Of a stretch of 64,000 nucleotides of DNA, positions 11,901 through 21,221 are shown piece by piece. The stretch is from positions 6,804,288 to 6,868,287 of the forward strand of contig NC_092676.1 of NCBI RefSeq assembly GCF_964355755.1, given 5' to 3'. The stretch is from Antedon mediterranea. Lineage: Eukaryota; Echinodermata; Crinoidea; Comatulida; Antedonidae. The number at the start of each line of letters is the position of its first letter. Position 1 is the first letter of the stretch. Below the pieces are notes generated by a model that saw only the letters and a list, made by a program, of their open reading frames with translations, was not told where the DNA came from and ran no database searches. The position numbers and the translations under genes were made by a program.

Positions 11901-14475
11901 ATGAATCTTCTGAATTGATTCGCTCGAACTCCATCATCGAGTGCGACTCTGAGGCCGGCGACTCATTCGATATAAATGCCAGTGATTCCTCACTTAACCC
12001 AAGTCAAAAAGGTATAAAGTTCAATTTTCAGGGAATCTTTATGAGATGTTTTATATCATAAATTGAAGCTAGCTAATTTTAAATAATTTTCATAAAAAAA
12101 TGTGGTTGTAATGTAACCTACTACATTTTGATCTTCAGTAAAGCCTGTCTAATCCAGACAATAGGGATGTTTCGCAACCTTGCGGATACGAAAACGGATA
12201 TGTTACACATTTGTAAAACTTTTGAACTGATCCCCATTTCATATTCATAAAGCGTATTCGTGCTGACGAATATCACCATCATATTTGTAACTACAAAACG
12301 AGCATAGTTTTTTATCTATTTTGCACATTTAGCATTTGAATCAGGAATGATTCATGATTACAGTATAATTATAGATTTATTAAAAGTAATTTACTAAACT
12401 GCCAGGTCAATTTTGATAAATAGCAGTTTTGAAAGTCCTCACTCGCTTTGATGTTATGCTAGGCCTAGGAATCCAAGCAACACGTACCTGCTTCATTCAA
12501 ATTACTGCAGTCATATACTATACAAAAACAAATACATTTGTGTGACGTATCCGTTTTTGTATTTGTAGCGTTGCGAAACCTCCCTATTGATACACAAACT
12601 TGTGGTAGTTATTTTAGCTGTACTTTACTGAAAACACAAACTCAATTAAAACACCCACAAGACAGCACAGCTGTCTGTGTGTGCAAACTACTGCAACACT
12701 ATACAGCGTAGCAGCTACAGTCAAAACTACAGGCTTATGGCCAATTAGCCATTTAAATCACTTAACTAAAATAGCCTAACCAAAATAATTAAGATCAAAA
12801 TAGTCAAGAACATGTAGTTCTCCCATGTATCCATATATTATGGAGTAGAAAAACTCTCTACTATTACATAATAAGTCTGATTTCTCGCGGACATTTCTTA
12901 ACAACCAAAACAAACATTCACGCCCCCATGTCAATGTTCGAAATCCAAAACACCATCTTCAAAACAAACCAAATTTCAGCGTAAATTGTTCTGATTTCAG
13001 AATCTAACGTCTTTAGTTCAGCAGCTTTCACGTTTGACAGCCATTTACCAGATTGTGTGAGAACTTGTTCGACCGTTTCACGGCAAGATGTTTCAGGTAC
13101 CGACAAAAACCACGAAGAATGTTTAAAGAGCAACCAAGCGAAACATACTTTGTTGGAAGATTGGACGCAGGATAGCATGATATTGATACAAGATACGCCC
13201 ACAATGAACAAATCAAATTGTAACCAATCTACAAATCTTAAAATGGCTGCGGTAATCACAGAAAAATGTTCAGAGGATCAAAATCAGAAAACTGAAACCC
13301 AAAGCGGGTCTCGGAAAACAAATTGTGAACAAAGTTTGGATAGAATGAGTAATGTTACAAATTGCGTTCGATTACAAGATTCACAATCTACCGCAAAAAG
13401 AAAAACATTTGAACATTTAGAAAAAGCTTCATGCTCACAAGCAGCTAAGAAACGAAAGACTAATTTATCTATTTCAAGCACCAGTAAGGTGAATGATGGG
13501 AATGATATACCACATTCGTCCAATCAATTCGCTGCAACTTCAAGTAAAATGTCAGATGTATGTAGAAAATCAACTGAACAGTGTAATCCTAAAAAGCCCA
13601 AAACCAATCATGTTGCCAAAGAGCCCAAAACCAATCATGTTGCCAAAGAGCCTAAAACCAACCATGCTTCACAAAAGGTAGGAAAATAATATTTTATCAT
13701 ATTCATAACTACTGTATATAATGCTAATTGTATATACTGTATAAAGCCCATTCCACAAATAATGTCGTCTTAATGTACTGTGAACTTAAATGTTACGTAC
13801 TTCAAGTACATGCTTCTTTCCTAAAGCGTGGTTCCCACCAAGCGATGGCTTATTCGCTTGTGATTGCTAACTGTCTATAACTTTGCTTGTCATTGGTTAA
13901 AACGCTTGCGTTGCGTTTACGTCCTTGCTAGTTCTAGTGGGAACCAAGCTTTAGGGCTACCGCATCGGTTCTGCGCTATTTGGTCTGTCCCTGACAGTGG
14001 CTGTGTACGGAGGTATGCTCTGGTAACCCTCTACTTGTCTCGAAAGATGTACAACAGTAGGTTCTTTAAAGTGCACATCAGCATTATGTGTACACTGGAC
14101 ATATGGTTTATAATCCTTATCTGAGAAGACTCATTCTACCATTAGAACCATGAATCAATTGAGCCTCTTGTCATAATGCTATGGATTATGGTTCCACTGT
14201 CTTAACCTCTCGGCCCCCCCCCCACTCATAAAGTTGATTACCTTATACCTATAGTACACACATCAGTTTGGATGACAATGTGCGTTGGAGGCCATTGGGC
14301 ATTTTTTAGGTATAGTAATTATTATACTGTTTTATCAACAATTGTTTACTGTTATTCCTACTATTGTTTACTGTTAATCAAATCAACTTTTTGCCTTATT
14401 ACTTAGCACAAGCAGCACAACGAATCCTCGGAAGACTTGTTTCTCTGGTGTATTGAGTATCTCAAGATCAGATAA
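5841..14475 (+). CDS. Unrecognised 12-exon gene, acidic repeat-rich protein
   Basis: A spliced gene model with coding exons 5841-5948, 6315-6424, 7271-7364, 7826-7932, 8247-8442, 9140-9241, 9581-9682, 10129-10372, 11093-11604, 11867-12011, 13001-13677 and 14407-14475. All junctions are GT-AG with matching phases, giving 822 codons including the stop, which is strong support for a real gene. The N-terminal ~135 residues look globular but match no family I know. The middle consists of Glu/Asp-rich exons sharing LEL(L/I) starts and an 8-residue HELADDTP-like repeat. The C-terminal large exon has AAKKRKT, a likely nuclear localisation signal, and a PKTNHVAKE repeat. A nuclear scaffold or chromatin-linked role is possible but is inference. 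Introns are full of MITEs, a SINE and a foldback. An upstream non-coding exon is likely. A candidate AATAAA lies at 14883-14888. Confidence 0.72.
6315..6424 (+). CDS. Unknown gene, coding exon 2
   Basis: The acceptor follows a long T-run (TTTTTTTTTAG). It encodes ILDPPIEDIYFGHGILTDK and onward, and ends at donor G/GTAACT in phase 2. Confidence 0.7.
6455..6592. mobile_element. TTAA MITE, truncated copy
   Basis: Starts after TTAA (6451-6454) with AGATGCGTATTGTCCCC, matching the left end and interior of the MITE at 4014-4328. It loses its right end next to the hAT-type element at 6601. Confidence 0.6.
6601..6774. mobile_element. hAT-type MITE with perfect 8-bp TSD
   Basis: A 174-bp element with inverted ends CAGTGGCGTAAC and GTTACGCCACTG, flanked by a perfect 8-bp direct repeat GCTGTGTA (6593-6600 and 6775-6782). 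The 8-bp duplication and CAGTGGC-type ends are characteristic of the hAT superfamily. It lies in intron 2 of the unknown gene and has no coding capacity. Confidence 0.85.
7021..7265. repeat. About 21-bp minisatellite, GTCAATAATGTCATTG
   Basis: About eleven imperfect tandem copies of a GCTTTGTCAATAATGTCATT-like unit fill the end of intron 2. They stop a few bases before the branch/acceptor region of exon 3 (AG at 7269-7270). Confidence 0.8.
7271..7364 (+). CDS. Unknown gene, coding exon 3
   Basis: Acceptor ATATTTTCAG, donor GAG/GTATGT. Completes a Cys codon with exon 2 and encodes DQDSISGCTFADLAKSRIT and onward, ending in phase 0. Confidence 0.75.
7395..7705 (-). mobile_element. Diverged SINE copy
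   Basis: The part from about 7600 to 7690 (GTTCTTAAAAATGCACAC, then GTGTACACTGGA, then CTACCACCAGAAC) aligns with the SINE at 13.96-14.22 kb in the same orientation. The portion before 7600 is less certain. It lies in intron 3. Confidence 0.5.
7826..7932 (+). CDS. Unknown gene, coding exon 4
   Basis: Acceptor TATCTTCTTCAG, donor AAAAG/GTATAG, phase 0 in and phase 2 out. Encodes EKKTEFYLKVMEFSLLSTEQ and a following acidic NVDDENYILDK stretch. Confidence 0.72.
7990..8158. mobile_element. MITE-A copy 1
   Basis: Contains the family core GTGATGTGCCCAAATATGG, repeated ATATGGTAGTGATATGGCC units and the right inverted end AGTGTAGACAGAGCTT. The left terminus is degraded. It lies within intron 4 of the unknown gene. 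Confidence 0.65.
8247..8442 (+). CDS. Unknown gene, coding exon 5
   Basis: Acceptor TTTGTATTTAG, completes an Arg codon with exon 4 and encodes RVKFVGNNSEDSIYNLSN. It ends with GGLIIYKDDLE before donor GTAAAT in phase 0. Its end (IIYKDDLE) matches the end of exon 9 (IIYKEDLQ), marking an intragenic duplication. Confidence 0.75.
8542..8681. mobile_element. MITE-A copy 2
   Basis: About 140 bp with inverted ends AAGCTCTGTC and GATGGAGTTT-like, core GTGATGTGCCCAAATATGG and TATGGGCACATCA. It lies in intron 5. Confidence 0.75.
8812..8971. mobile_element. MITE-A copy 3
   Basis: About 160 bp, left end AAAGCTCTGTC and right end TTGATAGTGTAGACAGAGCT, with the same GTGATGTGCCCA / GGGCACATCAC core. It lies in intron 5. 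Confidence 0.78.
9140..9241 (+). CDS. Unknown gene, coding exon 6 (LELL exon a)
   Basis: 34 codons after acceptor TTTTTATCAAG, starting CTTGAACTT and encoding LELLSSSEEELLEEEIEELG and onward. Ends AAC/GTAAAT in phase 0. Highly similar to exons 7 and 8, including the intronic base context of the acceptor. Confidence 0.7.
9581..9682 (+). CDS. Unknown gene, coding exon 7 (LELL exon b)
   Basis: Near duplicate of exon 6, encoding LELLSSEGELVEEEIKDNLG and onward. Two donors are possible in phase 0: AAC/GTACAG (9682, aligned with exon 6) or CAG/GTAAAT (9688), the latter adding VQ. As a 0-0 exon it can be included or skipped without frame change. Confidence 0.7.
10129..10372 (+). CDS. Unknown gene, coding exon 8 (LELL exon c)
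   Basis: Starts as a third copy of the LELL exon (LELLSSEGEVVEEEIEDEFG). It then reads past the place where exons 6 and 7 have their donor, adding an Asn/Glu-rich extension before donor AAAG/GTAAAG in phase 1. It appears to have lost the ancestral donor and acquired a downstream one. Confidence 0.72.
10507..11060. mobile_element. Foldback element FB2 with CTCGGCC minisatellite arms
   Basis: Left arm about 10507-10682 and right arm about 10870-11060. Both are built of a 16-bp AAGTCAACTCGGCCTC-like repeat and share CCTAAACCGTCTCGGCC in opposite orientation, around a ~190-bp core. The flanks carry the direct repeat ATTTTTAT (10499-10506 and 11061-11068). It lies in intron 8 and stops only 32 bp before exon 9. 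Its right terminus (GGGTG on the minus strand) resembles that of FB1. Confidence 0.75.
11093..11604 (+). CDS. Unknown gene, coding exon 9 with HELADDTP repeat
   Basis: Acceptor TTTTTATTGCAG, completes a Gly codon and encodes LEEDCDTSNQSSS and a basic patch, then about a dozen 8-residue repeats of the type HELADDTP (24-bp DNA unit, about 11279-11556). It ends IVIIYKEDLQ at donor CAG/GTAATA in phase 0. The repeat is strongly acidic and likely helical or disordered. Confidence 0.8.
11867..12011 (+). CDS. Unknown gene, coding exon 10
   Basis: Acceptor TATTCAAAG. Encodes LELIEDDEEYADESSELIRS and a Ser/Asp-rich tail, ending at donor AAAAG/GTATAA in phase 1. The start is a diverged paralogue of the LELL exons 6-8. 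Confidence 0.75.
12159..12588. mobile_element. MITE-C, about 430 bp
   Basis: Inverted ends CAATAGGGA with GTTTCGCAAC, followed by CGGATACGAAAACGGATA on the left and TATCCGTTTTTGTATTTGTA on the right. It is non-coding and lies in intron 10. A related, interrupted copy occupies 31683-33718 in opposite orientation. Confidence 0.65.
13001..13677 (+). CDS. Unknown gene, coding exon 11
   Basis: Acceptor TTCTGATTTCAG, phase 1 in and phase 0 out (AAG/GTAGGA). A 226-residue polar segment rich in Ser, Asn, Lys and Thr. It contains AAKKRKTNLS, a plausible nuclear localisation signal, several predicted phospho-acceptor runs, and three tandem PKTNHVAKE-type 9-residue repeats just before the donor. Confidence 0.8.
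13820..13955. mobile_element. MITE-D, GGTTCCCAC ends
   Basis: A 136-bp element with inverted ends CCTAAAGCGTGGTTCCCAC and GTGGGAACCAAGCTTTAGG. It is non-coding, in intron 11, and directly adjoins the SINE that follows. Confidence 0.75.
13956..14225 (-). mobile_element. tRNA-derived SINE with conserved 3' domain
   Basis: Read on the minus strand it starts with a tRNA-like A-box region (GGCCGAGAGGTTAAGAC). It then has GATAAGGATTATAAACC, GTCCAGTGTACAC and GTGCACTTTAAAGAACC. That order matches the deeply conserved SINE 3' domain found across marine invertebrates and vertebrates (often called the Nin domain). It lies in the last intron of the unknown gene. Confidence 0.7.
14407..14475 (+). CDS. 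Unknown gene, terminal coding exon 12
   Basis: Acceptor TTGCCTTATTACTTAG in phase 0, then 22 codons encoding HKQHNESSEDLFLWCIEYLK and a final IR before TAA at 14473-14475. The exon is short, so confidence rests on phase agreement and the acceptor. Confidence 0.55.
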   Translation, partial: HKQHNESSEDLFLWCIEYLKIR

Positions 14476-15280
14476 ATAACATTTAGAGCGATCTACCATC
14501 ACTACTATTAGAGATTTTGATTTGCAAGACCAAGGATCAACAACCTGCATAGGCCTAGCCCTCCTAGCTAGGAGCCTCGCATTCAAACGCCATGCAGAAT
14601 GTGTTGCTTTTAATACAGCGTTGAACAATTAAATAAGAAGTTCAAATATTATTTAGAGTTTTGAAATTTCCATGTTTTAAGTGTAAGTTGAACTGTATAT
14701 TTAAGGTTATTTCTAGTCGTTCTCCATAAACAGGAAAATGGCAACTTTATCGATAAGCTCCGCCCACATTGTTAAAGCTCTTGCATAAATTATTCATGAG
14801 CACCGTCCTGTGGCTTTCCGTCGTGTTTCGTAAAGTCCCTAATATCATCAGTCAACAGCGTATAGCTAAAAGATATTGACAAAATAAAGGCATTTATCAT
14901 TTCAGAAGACATTTATTCACAAATTCATCGATTCTCATTAAACAATAATAACATAGAGAGGAGTTATTTATCGTTCCTTTCTAAAATGCTACAAAGACAG
15001 TGGTTTATAGTAATATCAAATGTAGGACTGGGTACCAGTAAAATATTTAAAACATGAATATTGTATAGTATAGTTTTAACTACTGTATCATAAAATAAAC
15101 ATTTTTTTAACTTAGTGGTATTGAGACAGGCCCATAGACATTGCCAACATTTTTGTATAAATTCTTGATTTGTCAGGAAAATGTAGACCATTAAAAACAA
15201 CAACCAAAATAATACAACTACTGGTTATGAATTTCAATCAGAGGTTGTTCTATGTTAACTCATTTATGATGCATTTGTTA

Positions 15281-15437
15281 AAGCTCTGTCTACTCTATCA
15301 AACTAGTTTAACAAAAAAGGTGTGATGTGCCCAAATATGGTAGTGATATGCTCAAATATGGAAGTGATATGACATCATCATGTCCATATATGGGCACATT
15401 TTTTTGTCACATAAAGATTGATAGTGTAGACAAGGTT
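15281..15437. mobile_element. MITE-A copy 4
   Basis: Left end TTAAAGCTCTGTCTACTCTA, core GTGATGTGCCCAAATATGG, right end TTGATAGTGTAGACAAGG. Confidence 0.78.
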
Positions 15438-15833
15438 TTGAGCATGGATATATTAGTATCATCACAGACAAGGATTATTCAAATAAAGAATATGAATTAT
15501 TTAAATGAGGATCATACATAGACAACACATTTCTGTCTATGGACTAATTGTTACACCTAAAAGCAGTATAGAGGGAATTAACACATATACAATTCACAAT
15601 ACTTGTATGTACTACAACTGGACATAGTCGGTATACCACTACTGTACAAATATTATACCCAGAGGTAGAGTATTATACAACTAAAGAGTTAAATACTATA
15701 GATAGTGAAGTGATGCCAACAGGACAAGGAATCTTCAAAATGACCACCTTATCGGTTCAAAAATATTATGAAAACCACATAAATCAGTTTCTTTTTTAAA
15801 TACAGTACCGTTTTTATAAATTACTATCGTTAA

Positions 15834-16114
15834 AGATGTATTGTCCCCCAAAAACATGAAAAATATTTATAGAATCAGACTTTGAATAGGCCATGCAGTT
15901 TTAATAAAGTTATTCACTTCTGTAGAAAAAAAAGTTGTTTTACTTTAAAAAAGATAAACGGTTAATTTTAACTAAAACCAATTGTCTGACAGACAATTTT
16001 GGTATTTTTTGTTTAAACTACATGTACATTTTTTCAGGAAAATAATTTTTTGGTCAAAGTAAATAACTATTATGTAACATTAAAATGGCATATTCAACAA
16101 GTGGGGATATATCT
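15834..16114. mobile_element. TTAA-flanked MITE, copy 2
   Basis: Begins AGATGTATTGTCCCCC after TTAA (15830-15833) and ends GGGGATATATCT before TTAA (16115-16118). Interior similar to copy 1 (GACTTTGAATAGGCCAT). Confidence 0.75.
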
Positions 16115-16814
16115 TTAATGGGATTGAAAAGAATAAGTGTTTGGTAAATGTTTAACAATTTCATATACGACTATCATTTATAGGATACACTCAACATGCT
16201 GCAATGCAGGTGTAGTGCAGTAGTAACTGCATAGTTGGTGCGGCTTCAAACTGATTGGCCAGTGAGGTGCGGTCAATATTTGGAGTATGTTTTGAGTTAA
16301 ATCTCTAATTGTATAATACCTCTAACTATGATTATACTGTACCACAAACATGAGTACCATTCAATATTTATATTGCAATTCTCTATTATTTGTACCCTGA
16401 AAAAAGACCAAAACACATAAGTACATAAACAGCCTATGAACAAACATCGATTTATAAGTTGGCAGTGTACAGTTTGTTATCAAAACTAGAACATCGGAAA
16501 TTATGTCAATGGAAACTAATAAACTGCCAATTCTACTATAAAACGTTATTTTTATGGTTTTAAAGATTTAGCTATTTTCAGAGCACAAAAAACATGACAT
16601 AATTTTTACAGTACATGAAGATAATGAATACAGATTATATAATAAATCCATTGCATAAATTATGTTATATTTCATACAGTACAATTCATTCATACAAATA
16701 ATATGATACAGTAAAAACAGAATCAAGTCAGTTTCAATGTAATTGTCATAACAGAGGTGCCAAGTTGTTTTTGTTTGTGAAACACCAATCGTACTGTACC
16801 AATGATATAACAGT

Positions 16815-16948
16815 AAAGCCTCTGTCTACAATATCAAACTTTGTGACAAAAAATATGTGACCATATATGGACAAGATGTTGTCATATCACTACCATATTT
16901 GGGCACATCACACTTTTTTTTGTCAACTTGATACAATAGCAGAGCTTA
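16815..16948. mobile_element. MITE-A copy 5
   Basis: Left end AAAGCCTCTGTCTACAATAT, right end ATACAATAGCAGAGCTTAA, central CCATATTTGGGCACATCAC. Confidence 0.7.
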
Positions 16949-18176
16949 AGACTTCCAGAGAGACTGATAATTTATCATTATTTCTGGAACAGATAGTTAG
17001 AATAATAGGAATATATAAAAGTTTTGTTTTTCCTCAGCGAAATTTCTGTCTGTGTGTATGTTATGTTTAACATATGTACACTTCAGGCATACAGTATGCT
17101 GCTGTTTTTTTATGTAAATAAATACAGTATACAGTATGTTAGTGGTCATTATTGCAGCTGTTTCTACCCAACTCAAAAGACCTTGGCATCTTTGTTATTA
17201 TATATTGAATATAATAAATTACAGAGAGACTTACAGAAAACATTTAAAAACACCACACCTTTTACAATTTTACAAAATATGACTTTTTATTTAATATTTG
17301 GCAACTTTTAAGGAAAGAAGCTGTAATATAATTAAAATGTACCAATATGGTACTGTTCATAAATGCTACTAATTGTTAATAAATACCCACTATACTTTAA
17401 TAGTACAACCATTCAATAGTGCGTACTATTGCACGCCATGTGACCCACAATTGTCCAATCAAAATGACAGGAATTTATTTAGGTGTTATATAATACATAT
17501 ATTTCTGGGCATGGAAATAAAAAGGATAACGGTACATTATAAGAGAAGCACATGGGAAGTGTAGGTATATTTTTTTCATAATATATACAATTTTTTTTTC
17601 TATCAGGCCTTCCTTCACAAGAGTTATTTTCACATTTTGCTTCAGATACAGTATCACTATATACAGCCTCAAAATATTTTTCATATTTGATTGGAACTTT
17701 ACCGTTGAGTAAAATTGTTCTGTTCATTATACTTATTTAACAGAGTATTCTGAGCGTTGAGATTGCACTCAACGAAAAAGGCTTGCATTGTTTAACATTT
17801 TTGTTTTTAATGATTTTCTGTTGAGCACAATCTGTTTACAACTTGCCATTCATGTACAAAAAGTACTCAACTACTATTTATGCTGACATCATTTTCAATT
17901 TTCACCACCCACCCAAATTCCCCAGCAAAGATCATCATATTTTATATAAATAATAAAGCATCTTTGCTTCGTCTGTTTTTAACCTCTCGCAACGGCCTTG
18001 GTTGACTACGAAAGTTCCCAATCGAATACAACAATTGAAGTTTTAAAGACTATTTGCTAATTTTGGGGTGATAGTTGTGTTCGCCTATAAATTCCATATT
18101 ACAAGCAAATACAAACAAAACAATAAATACTATTTAGTAGTATTAAGCATCTCATATATATTTGATGAACACAGAC

Positions 18177-18345
18177 CAAATCTCCGTCTACACTATTAAA
18201 CTTTATGTGACAAAAAGATGTGATGTGCTCATATATGGACACGATGATGTTATATCAATACCATATTTGGGCATATCACTACCATATTTGGGAACTGTTC
18301 ACATTTTTTCATCAAACTGGTTTGATAGTGTGGACAGAGCTTTAA
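18177..18345. mobile_element. MITE-A copy 6
   Basis: Left end ATCTCCGTCTACACTATTAA, right end TTTGATAGTGTGGACAGAGC, with ATATTTGGGCATATCACTAC inside. Confidence 0.72.
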
Positions 18346-19040
18346 GTAGTTAACCTGGCTATTGGTGGGTGTGGTTTCCTGTTATATATCACAATGTTAT
18401 TGGCAAACCATTGCACACACTTCAATCTATTATGTAAATTGTTAACATAAATAATAAATATGTATTTATGAGTTTGTGCTTCAACAAAATGATTTATTTT
18501 TCATGATCATTTAAATTTAAAATGATTTAAAATGTGTTATTTTTTTCCTAATAAAAAAAAATTATAAAACAAATACGCATAAAATTATAATTTTAAATTA
18601 ACTTTATAATATCATTGTGTAACAAGTTTAGGACTGAAAAATAGTACTTGATAGTATTTTTAAAACAATATTTTAATAAATGTTTTATATTGTTTAGGAT
18701 AATTTTATGGTCATTTTTATCTATTAAGTAAAAAAAAAATTAAAAATAATATTTCTATCAAACATGCATTTACAAATTATATTTAAAACTAATATATAAC
18801 TAATTATGTATATCACACAACCAAACAAACCCATATAATTCATATAAAATAATAGAAATTTTAATCTAAAAATACATGCAAACAACCATTTAGATATAAT
18901 ATAAAAATTAAAAATACTGTAAATACAAAATATTGCCATAATGTTTTGAAAGGTTTCAATTATCTAAAATTGATTTTAAATTTTTTTAATTTTAAGGTTC
19001 TAATAATTATCAAAATAATTTGAACATTTTTTTTAAATTT

Positions 19041-19250
19041 CTTATAGCTAGATAATTCACCCTACAAGATAAGTAGACTATCCCATTCATTCTTATAGCT
19101 AGATAATTCACCCTACAAGATAAGTAGACTATCCCATTCATTCTTATAGCTAGGTAATTCACCCTACAAGATAAGTAGATTATCCCATTCATTCTTATAG
19201 CTAGGTAATTCACCAACTACAAGATGAGTAGACTATCCCATTCATTCTTT
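19041..19250. repeat. 51-bp minisatellite, about four copies
   Basis: Four tandem copies of a 51-bp unit (CTTATAGCTAGATAATTCAC, then CCTACAAGATAAGTAGACTA, then TCCCATTCATT) with few differences. Because 51 is a multiple of three, the minus strand shows a 17-residue repeating open frame, which I do not read as a gene. Confidence 0.85.
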
Positions 19251-20117
19251 AAAATTAAGATTCATTATGGAACATATTGGAAAATCATGTCATATTAGTT
19301 AAAATTTAATCAAATTTGATTTATAAAAACATACATGATTTTAATTTCAATAAATATATTTTTGTTTAGGTGGGAGAAATGACACTAATTATCTAAGGAT
19401 ATTAGGTATCATTTATTAGTATTTATAAAATAAAATGTCAAAAACAATGTATCATATTCGAAAAAATGAGCGATTGACACTTAAAGTGAACAGGGTGCTC
19501 TTAGCTAGGCCATGTCAACTACTACTGTCTAGGAAGATTTTTTTTAATACAAAAAAAGCTTTGGTAGGCTTTGATAAAATTTAATCATAGGCCAGATAAG
19601 TATGTTCCTTTTTTTAACAAGGCCGGTGCTTATCTGAGCAAATACAGTATGATAGTACACATGGGACAAATTCTCTACTGAAAATTGGCATGGTTTATTA
19701 TAATTTGGTTTGTCTGTGGGAAAATGTAATACATTACGATTCGGTGCACAATTTCTTTAGTAATAATAATATAAAGCAACCTTAAAAACATAATTATTAT
19801 TAATAAATTTACATGATTTTTTTAAACAAATTCGGGAGTTGTCATCATCAGAATAGGTTTTTAAAACATTGAATATTTACAACCTGACCAAATATGGTCA
19901 TCTGTTTTAGTTTAAATATAATTTATGTTCACTCATGTGAAGCAATTCAATTTAATTTAGTACTTTATGGGAAATGTCACGAACACAGATTTACCTGTTA
20001 ACATTAAATAATGTTCTGAAAAATCCTTCACAGTGTATACAGTAATACATTGACAACTTACATGCAAACCAATTAAAATTAATACTTCAAATGTTCTTTA
20101 GTATATTTATATACTCA

Positions 20118-20546
20118 TCAACAACATATCCGTTGTCTTTGTGGTGGCTCTTCTAGTCGCAAAGTTTCTCTCGGAGTTGAGAAACCACCTTTAATGCCAT
20201 CCCATCCTTCGTGCATCTCCACTTCTCCTTCTTGAAGTTTCACGTAAATTTCTTTAGCCATCACCGAAAACGCAGCCTCTACGTTAATAATACATGCTTT
20301 CATGGATGTTTCTATATACTTCATTCCGTAAGCTTTCGCAAACTTCTCACCTTCTTCCACAGCTACTTGCCGTAATTCTAATCACTTTTGTGACCGATTA
20401 TCATGTACACTACGCTTCTTGGGTAAATTACATTGTCTTGAGCCTCTTGGAACCATTCCTGTAGATGCTCGAAACTTTTACGATTTGAAATGTCAAAAAC
20501 GAGCAATACTCCTACAGAATTGTGATAGTAGGACGTTGTTATAGAT
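20118..20546 (-). CDS. RAB39: Rab39 exon 2 (frame break near 20380)
   Basis: Begins SITTSYYHNSVGVLLVFD and reads to GHKSD, then the frame shifts by one base. The second part reads LELRQVAVEEGEKFAKAYG to the prenylation end RQRICC and a TGA at 20118-20120. GATTAGAA where GATTTAGAA would keep the frame points to a single missing T. Confidence 0.8.
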
Positions 20547-21221
20547 CTGAAGTTCAAACAAATTTAACATAGTAATATTTTTAATAATGTTCATCACTGA
20601 CTTCTTTTTATAATATTGTATTACTAATCGTGTTTTTAAATATTGTTTGGTAAAAACACATACTATTATTTACTATTATAATAAAATATTGATCAAATAA
20701 TTTATATTAAATACACATACGACCAACTACAGTACTATTAATAATAATATTAATAACATTCTGCCCTGAAAATATTAATTGAATCAAAATTAATTTTGGA
20801 AAGTGTAGTGTAGGTCCTACTTTCTTACTGACTCACTCATATAGTCATACAGTCTATTACAGTCTGTAGATATTGAATCATAATTTTTAGGCCTAAATAA
20901 AAGAAAATTAAAGTGACACTGACAGTATTAACTATTAAAAAATAGAAATATTCTGAAGTTATTTTACCTAAAACGTTCTTGACCTGCTGTATCCCATAGC
21001 TGCAGTTTAACTCGTCTACCTGGTGCAACTTCTATAAGTCTTACATAAAAATCTACACCTACAGTACGGTCTGAAGTTTCTACAAATTTACCATCACGAA
21101 ATCGTCGCAACAAACACGATTTTCCTACCGTTGAATCCCCAACCAAAATCATTCGAAATTGGTACTCCCATATAACTTCTGGTGGCAACCCTGCCAATTG
21201 ATCCCCACTCATATCGTTCAT
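20118..21221 (-). CDS. RAB39: Rab39-like small GTPase with a frameshift in exon 2
   Basis: Two exons, 21221-20968 and 20546-20118, joined in phase 2 across a 421-bp GT-AG intron (AG/GTAAAA donor, AACTTCAG acceptor). Visible Rab features: P-loop GDSTVGKS at residues 28-35, switch I TVGVDF, WDTAGQE at 76-82, GHKSD guanine motif, ETS and a C-terminal CC for geranylgeranylation. The VIWEYQFR start, GHKxD, and the late EGWDGIKGGF segment match Rab39, a vesicle-traffic GTPase linked to endolysosomal and phagosomal maturation. At about 20380 one base is missing directly after GHKSD: the frame runs into TAG, while the following frame continues LELRQVAVEEGEKF as expected. Either a sequencing or assembly indel or a recent pseudogene; all other features are intact. 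Confidence 0.85.
20968..21221 (-). CDS. RAB39: Rab39 exon 1
   Basis: Starts at the ATG at 21219-21221 (MNDMSGDQLAGLPPEVIWEY), includes P-loop, switch I and WDTAGQERF, and ends at donor TTTAG/GTAAAAT. The short N-terminal extension before VIWEYQFR is normal in length for Rab39. Confidence 0.9.

Larger units (their letters stand above)
14476..20117. other. Intergenic DNA between the unknown gene and Rab39
   Basis: AT-rich with no supported gene. It holds MITE-A copies at 15.28, 16.82 and 18.18 kb, a TTAA MITE at 15.83 kb and a 51-bp minisatellite at 19.04 kb. Open frames here are short and AT-driven. Confidence 0.55.

Noticed and set aside
19010-19216. Minus-strand frame with a repeated 17-residue unit
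   Set aside because: A 51-bp minisatellite read in frame; no other coding evidence.
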